DNA of 64,000 bases from Bog-473 sp963791455. Lineage in GTDB: Bacteria > Actinomycetota > Acidimicrobiia > Acidimicrobiales > RAAP-2. The stretch covers positions 558,001 through 622,000 of the forward strand of contig CAWBSM010000003.1 of the NCBI GenBank assembly GCA_963791455.1. The letters run 5' to 3'. Made by a program: the position numbers and the translations under genes. The notes under the pieces were generated by a model. The model was not told where the DNA came from. It did no database searches and saw only the letters and a program-made list of their open reading frames with translations. Below are positions 42,600-50,709 of the stretch, piece by piece. Each line of letters starts with the position of its first letter. Position 1 is the stretch's first letter.

Positions 42600-43606
42600 A
42601 AGGCGCGTAGCTCCTGCTCCACCTCGGGCCACCACTCCTTGCGCCACCACGAGACGTTGATCCGGTCGACCAGCCCGCCGTAACGGGTACGGACCTCACC
42701 GGCCAGCCGGTCGGGCGGGCACACGATGGTAAGGGTGTCGAGCACCTCGTCGTCGACGAGGTGCGCCATCTCCTCCCAGCGCCCGCTCTTCGAACATGCG
42801 TAGAGGTCGCGCTGCAGGTCGCCCCAGCCGTGGAGGTCGAGGACGGGACGGTAGGCGGGGGTCGAGGCGTAGTAGCCGACCTGGCGGCGCATGGCGTCGC
42901 GTGCCTTCTCCGTCTTCGACTCGTCCTCGACCACCGAGATGAAGCCCGGGCACGTCACCTGGACCGCTCCCCGTTGGCGCCCGGACGTCGCCAGCCCCCG
43001 TTCCTGGGCGGGGACGATTACCTCGCGCAGGTAGCGCGCCGAGCAGATGCCGTGTGTGATGACGCCGTCCGCCACCTCGCCGGCCACCTCGTTCATGCGA
43101 GGACCGACGGCGGCCAGGAAGACCCGGGGCGGCCCGAAGGCGTGTGGTCGCGGTGCGAACACCGGGGTCATCAGCGTGTGGGTGTAGAACTCGCCCTCGA
43201 AGTCCGGACCCGCCGCACCGTCGGCGTCGTTCCACGAGGACCAGATGGCACGGAGCGCCAACACGAACTCCCGCATCCGCGCCGCGGGGTGCGACCACGT
43301 CGAGCTGAAGCGCCGCTCGATGTGCCGTCGCACCTGCGAGCCCATCCCGAGCACCAGCCGACCGCCCGAGTACTCCTGCAGCTGGTTGGTCGTGTACGCC
43401 AGGCTCATCGGGTTCCGGGCGAACGCGATGGCGACGCCGGTGGCGAGCGACACCGAGGACGAGTGCTCCGCCGCCAGCGTCAGAGACAGGAACGGGTCGT
43501 TGGTCGTCTCCGCCACCCACACGCAGTCCAGCCGGGCCGACTCGGCGGCCCCCACCCGGTCGGCCACCGACGTGAGCTCGGCCCCGAGGCCGGTATCGAT
43601 CTTCAC
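42596..43606 (-). CDS. LLM-class F420-dependent oxidoreductase (TIGR03617-like)
   Basis: 336 residues from GTG 43606, with GGGGGAG three bases upstream. AESARLDCVWVAETTNDPFL, VSLATGVAIAFARNPMSLAY, YSGGRLVLGMGSQVRRHIER and the long insert with PRVFLAAVGPRMNEVAGEVA match the TIGR03617 F420 family. The C-terminus ends WWRKEWWPEVEQELRAL. The enzyme would oxidise or reduce a pathway intermediate with F420. Flanked by the CaiB gene (10 bp) and the serine hydrolase (overlap), so firmly in the operon. Confidence 0.88.
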   Translation of the reverse strand: MKIDTGLGAELTSVADRVGAAESARLDCVWVAETTNDPFLSLTLAAEHSSSVSLATGVAIAFARNPMSLAYTTNQLQEYSGGRLVLGMGSQVRRHIERRFSSTWSHPAARMREFVLALRAIWSSWNDADGAAGPDFEGEFYTHTLMTPVFAPRPHAFGPPRVFLAAVGPRMNEVAGEVADGVITHGICSARYLREVIVPAQERGLATSGRQRGAVQVTCPGFISVVEDESKTEKARDAMRRQVGYYASTPAYRPVLDLHGWGDLQRDLYACSKSGRWEEMAHLVDDEVLDTLTIVCPPDRLAGEVRTRYGGLVDRINVSWWRKEWWPEVEQELRAL

Positions 43607-43616
43607 GGTCTCCCCC

Positions 43617-45779
43617 TCATCGGACCGCCCGCACCCGGCGGCGTACCGGCGCCGGCGTGGGCGCCGGGCCCTTGACCGCCGGCGCGTCCACCGACAGCGT
43701 CAGCGGGATGCCCACCTGTACGAAGCGCCCCGCCGCGGCGTGGTGGTAGCGCCGCAACAGCGCGCGCGCCACCACCTGGGGATCGTCGGGCACGACGGAG
43801 GGATGCAGGCTCACGGCGGCGGGAACGTCCGCTGCCCGCAGTCGCTCCAGCACCGCGTCGACCGCGAGCGAGCCGACCGCCTCCGCCACTCGCTCCACCG
43901 ACAGCGACGGACCGACGTCAAGAGCCTGCGCCAGCGCCGCCCGCTGCTCGTCCGTCACGCAGCACACCGTCACCCACCCGTCCTTGGCTCGATACAGACG
44001 GCATCCCACGGACGGACCGCCCAGATCCGCACCCACCCGGTCGGGCACCGTGCCCGTCGCCGCCAATGCCGCCACGTCCTCGGACTGGAACAGCGTCGCC
44101 GTCAAGGCCAACGAGGCGTCCACCCCGGTCACCGCCACGCCACGGGCTCGCCCCAACAGCGCCATCACGATCCCGGCCGCCAACAGCAACCCGGTGCCGT
44201 AGTCGTTGGCCGTGAAGTTGACCGGCACCGCCCGCCGCCCGCCGCCCTGGGTCATCTCCATACCCGTGGCCGCCTGCACGACGTAGTCGAAGGAGGGCCG
44301 GGCCGCCAGCGGCCCCGTCACGCCGAAGCCCTTGGCCCGGGCGTACACCAACGCCGGGTTGACCGCCCGCAACTGCGCCTCGTCGAGCCCCAGCCGCTCC
44401 CACGCACCCGCCAGCGCGTTCTCGACGACGACGTCGGACGCCGCCACGAGGTCGAGCAACCGGGCCCGGTCCTCGGCCGTCTTGAGGTCGTAGACGAGGC
44501 CACGCTTGGAGCGGTTGGCATCGACGTAGATGTTGGGCAGCACCGGCATCAGCTGGAACGAGCCCTCGCCCCCGGGCGGCTCCACCTTGACGACGTCGGC
44601 GCCGAGCTCGGCCAGCAGGCGCGCCGCCAGGGGTCCGGCCCAGAAGCTGGAGAGGTCGACGATGCGGTGACCGCCGAGCGCGCCCTGCTCCGCCCCGTGC
44701 CGGCGGCCGGGCCGCCGTTCGCCGGACGTGGCCTCGACCCGCACCGTTGGACCGACCAACGGGACCCGCCCGAGCGCGGGGTCCTCCACCTCAACCAGGA
44801 GCGCTTCGACACGCGCCTGCTCGTGCGCCAGCCACTCGGCCAGCGTGTTGCACTTGGCGACGGCGGCGGGCCGTTCGACCAATGCCGCCTCCCATTCGTC
44901 GGCCGTCTTGCTCCCGAAGGCGTCGATGAAGCGGGCCAGCATCGTCTTGTTCCACTCGCGGTCCGTCAACTTCGACAGTCCCTCCGGGCTGGAGTAGTCG
45001 AGACCGCCGTCGTCCACGCCGAGCAGGCGGCACAGCTCGCGCCAACGCTCGGTGCCGCTCATGTTCACCATCACGGCGCGCCCGTCCGCCGTGTCGAAGA
45101 CGCGCAAGATGGGCGACTTGGTGTGGCGGACGATGCGGGGCCGGTGACCCTCGCGATGGAAGATCGGTGCTGCGTTGAGGAAGAGCAGCCCGTCGAGCAG
45201 CGACGTCTCGACGTGCTGCCCGAAGCCGGTCGCCTCGCGCTTGACCAGCGCGGCGCCGGCGCCGAGCACCGCCAGGAGCGCCGCCGCCACGCTGGCCATG
45301 GGAAAGGGAAGCCAGATCGGGTCGTCGCCCGTGAAAAGGCCCTGCTGCGCACCGGCCCGTGCGTGCACGAGCGGTTCCCACCCCGGCTCGTCGCGTGAGG
45401 GTCCGGTGCTGCCCCAGGCGGAAATGGAGCAGGTGACCAGCCGGGGACGTGTGCTGCGAAGGCCGCCCGGCCCGGTGCCGAGGCCCAGGCGGTCGAGCGC
45501 GCCCGCGCGGAGGTTCTCCACCAACAGGTCGGCCTCGTCGAGGAGGGCGAGTGCCTCCTCGCGGCCCTCGTCGGCGCGCAGGTCGAGCTCGACCGTCCGC
45601 TTGCCCCGGTTCCAGGCGGCGAAGCGGGCGCGGTCAGCCCGCAGCGGGTCCCCACCCGGCCGTTCGATCTTGACCACCTCCGCGCCCAGGTCGGCGAGGA
45701 TCGTCGCGGCCAGAGGTGCGGCGACGTACTGGCCGATCTCCACCACCCGCAGACCCCGCAGCACCGGCTCAGTGGCCAC
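43617..45779 (-). CDS. Tandem-fused CaiB/BaiF (family III) CoA-transferase
   Basis: 720 residues from GTG 45779, which overlaps the ACAD stop by 11 nt. Half 1 (about 8-350) starts LRGLRVVEIGQYVAAPLAAT and LGAEVVKIERPGGDPLR; half 2 (about 370-720) starts GGHRIVDLSSFWAGPLAARL and LGADVVKVEPPGGEGSF. Fusion reproduces the interlocked homodimer as a single chain, as in the unrelated copy at 12906. It would transfer CoA onto a pathway acid. The presence of both a ligase and a transferase in one operon suggests two different acids are activated. Confidence 0.9.
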   Translation of the reverse strand: MATEPVLRGLRVVEIGQYVAAPLAATILADLGAEVVKIERPGGDPLRADRARFAAWNRGKRTVELDLRADEGREEALALLDEADLLVENLRAGALDRLGLGTGPGGLRSTRPRLVTCSISAWGSTGPSRDEPGWEPLVHARAGAQQGLFTGDDPIWLPFPMASVAAALLAVLGAGAALVKREATGFGQHVETSLLDGLLFLNAAPIFHREGHRPRIVRHTKSPILRVFDTADGRAVMVNMSGTERWRELCRLLGVDDGGLDYSSPEGLSKLTDREWNKTMLARFIDAFGSKTADEWEAALVERPAAVAKCNTLAEWLAHEQARVEALLVEVEDPALGRVPLVGPTVRVEATSGERRPGRRHGAEQGALGGHRIVDLSSFWAGPLAARLLAELGADVVKVEPPGGEGSFQLMPVLPNIYVDANRSKRGLVYDLKTAEDRARLLDLVAASDVVVENALAGAWERLGLDEAQLRAVNPALVYARAKGFGVTGPLAARPSFDYVVQAATGMEMTQGGGRRAVPVNFTANDYGTGLLLAAGIVMALLGRARGVAVTGVDASLALTATLFQSEDVAALAATGTVPDRVGADLGGPSVGCRLYRAKDGWVTVCCVTDEQRAALAQALDVGPSLSVERVAEAVGSLAVDAVLERLRAADVPAAVSLHPSVVPDDPQVVARALLRRYHHAAAGRFVQVGIPLTLSVDAPAVKGPAPTPAPVRRRVRAVR

Positions 45780-46989
45780 CGGTGACTCCAGCGCTTCGCG
45801 TGCGGGCTTCCCCGAGATCGCCCGGCATGAGATCACCTTCTTGGTCGCGGGGGAGGCCGAGGACCCGCTCCGCGATGACGTTGCGCACGATCTCGTTGGT
45901 GCCGCCCCCGAGGGAGGCCGAGCGCGAGCTCAGCAGCTGGTTCGACCACCGTTCGCCTTCGGGGTCGGCGGGGTCCCACGCCGTGGCGTGCATGCCCGCC
46001 ACCTCGACCGCGACCAGGGCCGACTCCTGGACCAGTTGCGCCATGGCCAGCTTGAGCAGCGCGGCCGCTGCGCTGTCCCCGCCGCGCACCTGCACCTGGA
46101 GGTAGCCCGTGAGGTGGCGCAGCACCATCTGACGGATGCGCAGGCGCACGAGACGGTCGCGCGTCGCGGGGCGGTGCGACAGGTCGCGTCGGCGTGCCTC
46201 GGCCGCCAGCGCGGCGAAGCCACCCTTGCCGCCGCCTCCCGAGCCCAGGGCACCCAGCGCCTGGCGTTCGAAGGCCAACATGGTGCGGGCCACGCGCCAG
46301 CCGTCGTTGACCTCGCCCACGACGTTGGCCACCGGGACGCGGACGCTGTCGAGAAAGACCTCGTTGAAGTGGGATTCACCGGTGATCTGGCGCAGCGGCC
46401 GCACCGTGATGCCCGGGGCGTGCATGTCGACGATGAGCATGGTGATGCCCTCTCGCTTGGGGCGTGCCGGGTCGCTGCGCGTGAGGCAGGCGGCGTAGTC
46501 GCTGTACTGGGCGCTCGAGGTCCAGACCTTCTGCCCGTCGACCACGAACTCGCTGCCGTCGAGTCGGGCCCGCGCCTGGACGCTCGAGAGGTCTGATCCC
46601 GCTCCCGGCTCGCTGAAGAGCTCGCACCAGACGTGCTCCCCGCGCAGCAGCGGCGGGATGAACTGTTGCTTCTGCTCCTCGCTGGCGTGGACGAGCAGCG
46701 TGGGTCCGCACATGCCGAGGCCGATCTCGAGCGCGCGGGGCGGCACCCGGAACGCCTTTGCCTCGCGGTCGTAGATGCGCTGGTAGCCCCCGGGCAGCCC
46801 GCGCCCGCCGTACTCGACCGGCCAGGTGATCCCGGCCAGACCCGCCTCGGCCAGCTGGCGCTGGTAGGCGACGCTGCGGGCGATCGCGACACCCCCGATC
46901 TCGGGCGCCGCGTTCCGGGGCGGCAGCGTGGCCCGCAGGAAGGTCAGGACCTCTTGTCGGAAGGCCTCCTCGTCGGGCGCGTCGCTCAT
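45769..46989 (-). CDS. Acyl-CoA dehydrogenase
   Basis: 406 residues from ATG 46989, overlapping the TetR stop by 4 nt. Complete family motifs: GLAGITWPVEYGGRGLPGGY near residue 50, CELFSEPGAGSDLSSVQARA near 125, VVDGQKVWTSSAQYSDYAAC and GGGTNEIVRNVIAERVLGLP near the C-terminus. It is the first enzyme of the TetR-led operon. No second ACAD chain is adjacent. Its product enoyl-CoA has no hydratase in the operon, so hydration depends on enzymes elsewhere or on the kinase route. Confidence 0.92.
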   Translation of the reverse strand: MSDAPDEEAFRQEVLTFLRATLPPRNAAPEIGGVAIARSVAYQRQLAEAGLAGITWPVEYGGRGLPGGYQRIYDREAKAFRVPPRALEIGLGMCGPTLLVHASEEQKQQFIPPLLRGEHVWCELFSEPGAGSDLSSVQARARLDGSEFVVDGQKVWTSSAQYSDYAACLTRSDPARPKREGITMLIVDMHAPGITVRPLRQITGESHFNEVFLDSVRVPVANVVGEVNDGWRVARTMLAFERQALGALGSGGGGKGGFAALAAEARRRDLSHRPATRDRLVRLRIRQMVLRHLTGYLQVQVRGGDSAAAALLKLAMAQLVQESALVAVEVAGMHATAWDPADPEGERWSNQLLSSRSASLGGGTNEIVRNVIAERVLGLPRDQEGDLMPGDLGEARTRSAGVTGGH

Positions 46990-47669
46990 GCGGGGACCAT
47001 CGCGGCGGGGCGGGGCAGGCCCACCGACTGCAAGCCGCCGAGGACCATGTCCTTCATCACGCGGGCCAACTGCTCCTGGTCCATGGCCGGGAGCGAGGTG
47101 ATGGAGCGCAGCATCCCGTCGATCATGGTGACGGCCGCCCGAGCCTCCGCGTCGCTCAAGCCGGGACGGACCTCGCAGAGGAGGTGCACCCACTCCGCCA
47201 TGCGCACCCGCTCGATGCGAGCCACCCGCCGGCGGGCATCGTCATCGAGCGATCGGTACTCCTTGACGAAGACGTCGCGCAGGTTGCCGTTCTTGAGCTG
47301 CAGCACGATGGCCGCGTCGATCAACCGTTCGAGCGTGACCGGCGGCGGCGTGTCCTCGTTGAGGACGTCGTCCACCGTCTCGCGCCATGTGATGGCCGCC
47401 TCTTCGATCAGGATCGAGAGCAGCTCGCCCTTGCTCTTGAAGTAGCGGTAGATGGCCGGACCACTCACACCGGCCGCCGCGCCGATGTCGCCCAGGCTCG
47501 TCTCGCGAAAGCCGCGCTCGCGGAACAGGTCGGTGGCGGCGGCCATGATGGCCTGGCGAGTGCGCTCGCCCTTGGTGCGGCGCGACGTGGCGGCCGCCGG
47601 AACCGTTCTGTCGCGGAGAGAGGCGGCGGCCTGCCCGTCGGGGCTCATACGAGCACGGATGTTAGCCAT
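46986..47669 (-). CDS. TetR-family transcriptional regulator
   Basis: 227 residues; ATG 47669 (ATG 47648 possible). HTH at about 33-80: GERTRQAIMAAATDLFRERG, then LGDIGAAAGVSGPAIYRYFK. It is the first gene of the eight-gene minus operon and diverges from the LLM gene at 47772, with the inverted repeat TTAATGCTCATTAA between them. The classic layout is an autoregulated repressor controlling both directions, with an acyl-CoA or related intermediate as inducer (inference). Confidence 0.92.
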   Translation of the reverse strand: MANIRARMSPDGQAAASLRDRTVPAAATSRRTKGERTRQAIMAAATDLFRERGFRETSLGDIGAAAGVSGPAIYRYFKSKGELLSILIEEAAITWRETVDDVLNEDTPPPVTLERLIDAAIVLQLKNGNLRDVFVKEYRSLDDDARRRVARIERVRMAEWVHLLCEVRPGLSDAEARAAVTMIDGMLRSITSLPAMDQEQLARVMKDMVLGGLQSVGLPRPAAMVPA

Positions 47670-47696
47670 CCGTCACAAAACTGCCCCCGGATCACG

Positions 47697-47740
47697 TTGA
47701 CTCAGGGACGCACCCATGTTTAGATTTTAATGCTCATTAA
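47697..47740 (+). promoter_or_regulatory. Promoter and TetR-type operator of the divergent cluster
   Basis: TTGACT (47697-47702) and TAGATT (47721-47726), 18-bp spacer, drive the plus operon. Directly downstream lies TTAATG-CT-CATTAA (47727-47740), an inverted repeat with 6-bp arms over the expected +1. It differs from the AGGATACTCTTTA motif, so the divergent cluster appears to have its own regulator. Confidence 0.6.
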
Positions 47741-47771
47741 CAAAAGTGCAAGGGTTCCGGGGAGGAAGGGC

Positions 47772-48887
47772 ATGGAGTTCGGCTTGTTCATGGAGCTGTC
47801 GGTGCCCCGTCCGTGGACGGCCGACTCGGAGCGCACGGTGTACGAGAACGCGCTCGAGCAGGTGCGCCTGGCCGACGAGCTCGGCTTCGACTACGTGTGG
47901 GCCGTCGAGCACCATTTCTTGGAGGAGTACTCGCACTGCTCGGGTCCCGACGTCTTCTTGGCCGCGTGCGCGGCGCAGACGTCGCGCATCCGGGTGGGGC
48001 ACGGCGTCGTGGCGTGCGTGCCGCAGTACCAGAGCCCCATTCGGGTGGCCGAGCGGGCGGCGGTGCTGGACATCATCTCGGGCGGGCGATTGGAGCTCGG
48101 GACCGGGCGGTCCGCCACGTGGCCCGAGCTGAGCGGCTTCGGGGCCAATCCCGACGAGACCAAGAAGACCTGGGACGAGTTCGTGCGGGTGATCCCCAAG
48201 ATGTGGATGCAGGAGCGGTTCTCGTGGGAGGGCCGCATGTTCTCGATGCCCGAGCGTGCCGTGTTGCCCAAGCCGTTGCAGAAGCCGCATCCGCCGATGT
48301 GGGTTGCGGTGACTTCGCCCGGTACGGAGGTGGACGCGGCGGACCGGGGGCTGGGCTGCCTGGGTCTTTCGCCGGGAGGCTTCTCCGATTCGGAGAAGAA
48401 GGTGGCGAACTATCGGCGGCGTATCGAGGTGTGCGACCCCGTGGGTGCCTTCGTCAACGACAAGGTCTTGACGGTCAATTTCCTGTCCTGTTGCGAGGAC
48501 GGCTCGCTCGGGCGCCGCAACGGGCTGAAGGTGGCTTCCATGTTCTCCTACATGGCGGCACAGCTCTTGTCGGCCAAGGAGGTGTTGCCGACGCACTCCT
48601 ACCCGTCGGAGGGACTGCTGCCGGCTCTGCGGCGCGAGTCGGGGAGCCCAGGCGACGCGGCCAAGGCTTTCAAGGGCGTGACGATGGGCACGCCGGACGA
48701 CGTGGCGGAGGCGGTGGCCGCGTGGGAGAACGTCGGCTTCGACGGGATCAACTTCATCCACCAGTTCATGGAGGTGGTCCCCCAGCGGTACGTGCTCGAC
48801 TCGATGCGGCTGTTCGCCGAGGAGGTGATGCCCCGCTTCAAGACGGGGTCCGGGCGGCCAGCCGACGCGGTGGCGGGGGTGGCCTGA
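47772..48887 (+). CDS. LLM-class F420-dependent oxidoreductase
   Basis: 371 residues from ATG 47772 after GGAGGAAGGG. ADELGFDYVWAVEHHFLEEY, IRVGHGVVACVPQYQSPIRV and ISGGRLELGTGRSATWPELS are luciferase-like barrel motifs; KPHPPMWVAVTSPGTEVDAA is the later loop. A Cys-rich insertion (NFLSCCEDGSLGRRN) near residue 240 is unusual. First gene of the plus arm, divergent from the TetR gene; the ADC-like gene overlaps its stop by one base. Confidence 0.88.
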   Translation: MEFGLFMELSVPRPWTADSERTVYENALEQVRLADELGFDYVWAVEHHFLEEYSHCSGPDVFLAACAAQTSRIRVGHGVVACVPQYQSPIRVAERAAVLDIISGGRLELGTGRSATWPELSGFGANPDETKKTWDEFVRVIPKMWMQERFSWEGRMFSMPERAVLPKPLQKPHPPMWVAVTSPGTEVDAADRGLGCLGLSPGGFSDSEKKVANYRRRIEVCDPVGAFVNDKVLTVNFLSCCEDGSLGRRNGLKVASMFSYMAAQLLSAKEVLPTHSYPSEGLLPALRRESGSPGDAAKAFKGVTMGTPDDVAEAVAAWENVGFDGINFIHQFMEVVPQRYVLDSMRLFAEEVMPRFKTGSGRPADAVAGVA

Positions 48888-49645
48888 TGCCGCTCGCTGG
48901 GTCGCTCGACATCCGCCCGCTCGTCGAGGGTGCGCCCGAGGTCGTGCTCGAAGACCGCGAGCTGCGGTTCGACGACGTCGACATCCTCCAGGTGTTGTAC
49001 GAGGTCCGGGTGGCGGACCGGGAGGCGCTGGTGCCGCCCGCGCTCAACCCGACCATCCCGCCGGTGATCAGCTTCCTGGTCTACCGGGCGAAGGACAGCG
49101 ACTTCGGACCGTTCGCCCTGGCCCAGCTGCGCTTGACGGCGCGCTCCGGTGTCCGGCCGCGGGCGTACCTGATCTCGGCTCGTTGCGACAACCCGGCGCT
49201 TTCGGAGGTGCTGTCGGGCACGTGGGGGTTCCGCATCGCCCCCGGTGCGATCACCCTGCGGCGCTACCACGACCGGGTGGAGTGTGGCGTGCGTGATGGC
49301 GACGGGTCGACGATCCTCGACGTGTCACTGGTGGACCCGGTGCCCGTCACGGGGCACGACGTCCAGTACCCGCCTGGGATGCATCTGGCACGGATCAGGC
49401 GAGCCGGCGTGCTGAAGCCGCGCATCGTGCAGGTCGACTCCGAGTACGAGTTCCGCCGAGCGGACCGGGGGCGGCCCTCGCTGTCCGTGTTCGATGCCGA
49501 GGCCTGGGGCGACGCCCGGTTGCTGCCCTACCTTCCCGTCTCGGCCAGCCTGGCGGCCTGCGACATGACGATCGCCAACGTCCGTTACATCTGCAATCCC
49601 GACATCCCGGCCGCCGAAGGGACCGAGAAGGTCAGCGACAAGTGA
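48887..49645 (+). CDS. Acetoacetate decarboxylase-like protein
   Basis: 252 residues; ATG overlaps the LLM stop (TGATG). The sequence VLYEVRVADREALVPPALNP, FGPFALAQLRLTARSGVRPR and ALSEVLSGTWGFRIAPGAIT fits the acetoacetate decarboxylase superfamily. I do not see the catalytic Lys-Lys-Glu arrangement clearly, so decarboxylase activity is uncertain; many members are binding or aldolase-like proteins. Coupled to the LLM gene, it probably acts on the product of that step. Confidence 0.75.
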   Translation: MPLAGSLDIRPLVEGAPEVVLEDRELRFDDVDILQVLYEVRVADREALVPPALNPTIPPVISFLVYRAKDSDFGPFALAQLRLTARSGVRPRAYLISARCDNPALSEVLSGTWGFRIAPGAITLRRYHDRVECGVRDGDGSTILDVSLVDPVPVTGHDVQYPPGMHLARIRRAGVLKPRIVQVDSEYEFRRADRGRPSLSVFDAEAWGDARLLPYLPVSASLAACDMTIANVRYICNPDIPAAEGTEKVSDK

Positions 49646-49700
49646 GCCCGGGCCGTCGGTACGCGGGGCCGCCGCGTTCCGGCTCCGTATCCTGAGCGCG

Positions 49701-50672
49701 GTGCCGGTGCACGACGTCGCCGACGAGGGGCTGCACCCGGCCGGGGACGACCCCGACTGGCAGGAGAGCGCCTACCTTGCTTGGCGCGACCCGGCCAGCG
49801 GTCTCGGAGGGAACCACCGCATCGGCAACGAGCTCAACCGCAGCACCGCCAACCTGTGGTGCGGCGTCTACCACGACGGGGGAACCCGTTTCCGCTGCAA
49901 CGACGAGGCGTTGCCGCTCGTGCGCCTCAGCGAGGCCGCCGGGCTCTGTGCGGGACCGCAAAAGATCTTTCACGACGGCGCGCGGCTGCGCTTCGTGCTC
50001 GACGGCGACGGCTGCCGCCTGGATCTCGAGGTCGTCGACGAGGGCGAGCGTTCGTACGCCAACGCGCAGACGTTCAGCGGGACGGGCGGGACGGCGGGCA
50101 CGATCTTCTCCGACAACTTCCACGTCTTCTGCCGCGTGCGGGGGTCGGTCGAGTTCGACGGCCTCGGGGCGGAGATCGACGCACCGGCCTGGCGGGACCA
50201 CTCGTGGGGCGTGCGCCGCTGGGACAGCTTCGTCTCGAGTCGCAGCTTCGGTGGGTCGCACGGCACCGGTGAGGAGACGCTGCGGTTTCGCTTCGGGTCC
50301 ATGGTCGGGGTCAACGGCAGCTTCTTCCGGCGCGGCTCGCTGGAGCGTGATGGCCATCCGCTGCCGGTGGCCGAGGCCGCCATGGTGGTTCACGTGGACG
50401 ACGACTCCGTGCGTTGTCCGGCGGCAGAGGTCCGCTACGTCCTGGAGGACGGTACGACCACCACCGTCCGCATCGACACCACCGGCGGGATGATGGGTGT
50501 CACGGCCCAGCGCTACGGCTGGGAGTCGGTGGGCGACGTCAGCGTCGACGGCCGGCCCGGTGGCTGGGGCTTTCTCGAGTCCAACCTCAACGCGCGCAAC
50601 GGCACCAGTCCGCCCGCCTTCGTCCTGGCCGATGCGCTGACCAACGGCGTCATCCGGCCGGGGGCGTCGTGA
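49701..50672 (+). CDS. Beta-strand-rich DUF7064-type protein (kinase partner, copy 2)
   Basis: 323 residues from GTG 49701, with no strong ribosome-binding site. RDHSWGVRRWDSFVSSRSFG near residue 165 and GMMGVTAQRYGWESVGDVSV near 262 show the same family as the protein at 37341, as do the strand pattern and length. Both sit beside an APH-type kinase, but here the barrel gene precedes the kinase. Function is unknown; a paired accessory role for the kinase is inferred from the repeated association. Confidence 0.7.
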   Translation: MPVHDVADEGLHPAGDDPDWQESAYLAWRDPASGLGGNHRIGNELNRSTANLWCGVYHDGGTRFRCNDEALPLVRLSEAAGLCAGPQKIFHDGARLRFVLDGDGCRLDLEVVDEGERSYANAQTFSGTGGTAGTIFSDNFHVFCRVRGSVEFDGLGAEIDAPAWRDHSWGVRRWDSFVSSRSFGGSHGTGEETLRFRFGSMVGVNGSFFRRGSLERDGHPLPVAEAAMVVHVDDDSVRCPAAEVRYVLEDGTTTTVRIDTTGGMMGVTAQRYGWESVGDVSVDGRPGGWGFLESNLNARNGTSPPAFVLADALTNGVIRPGAS

Positions 50673-50709
50673 CGGACAGGGCTGCGGAAGCCGACGCTCC
50701 TTCGCGACG

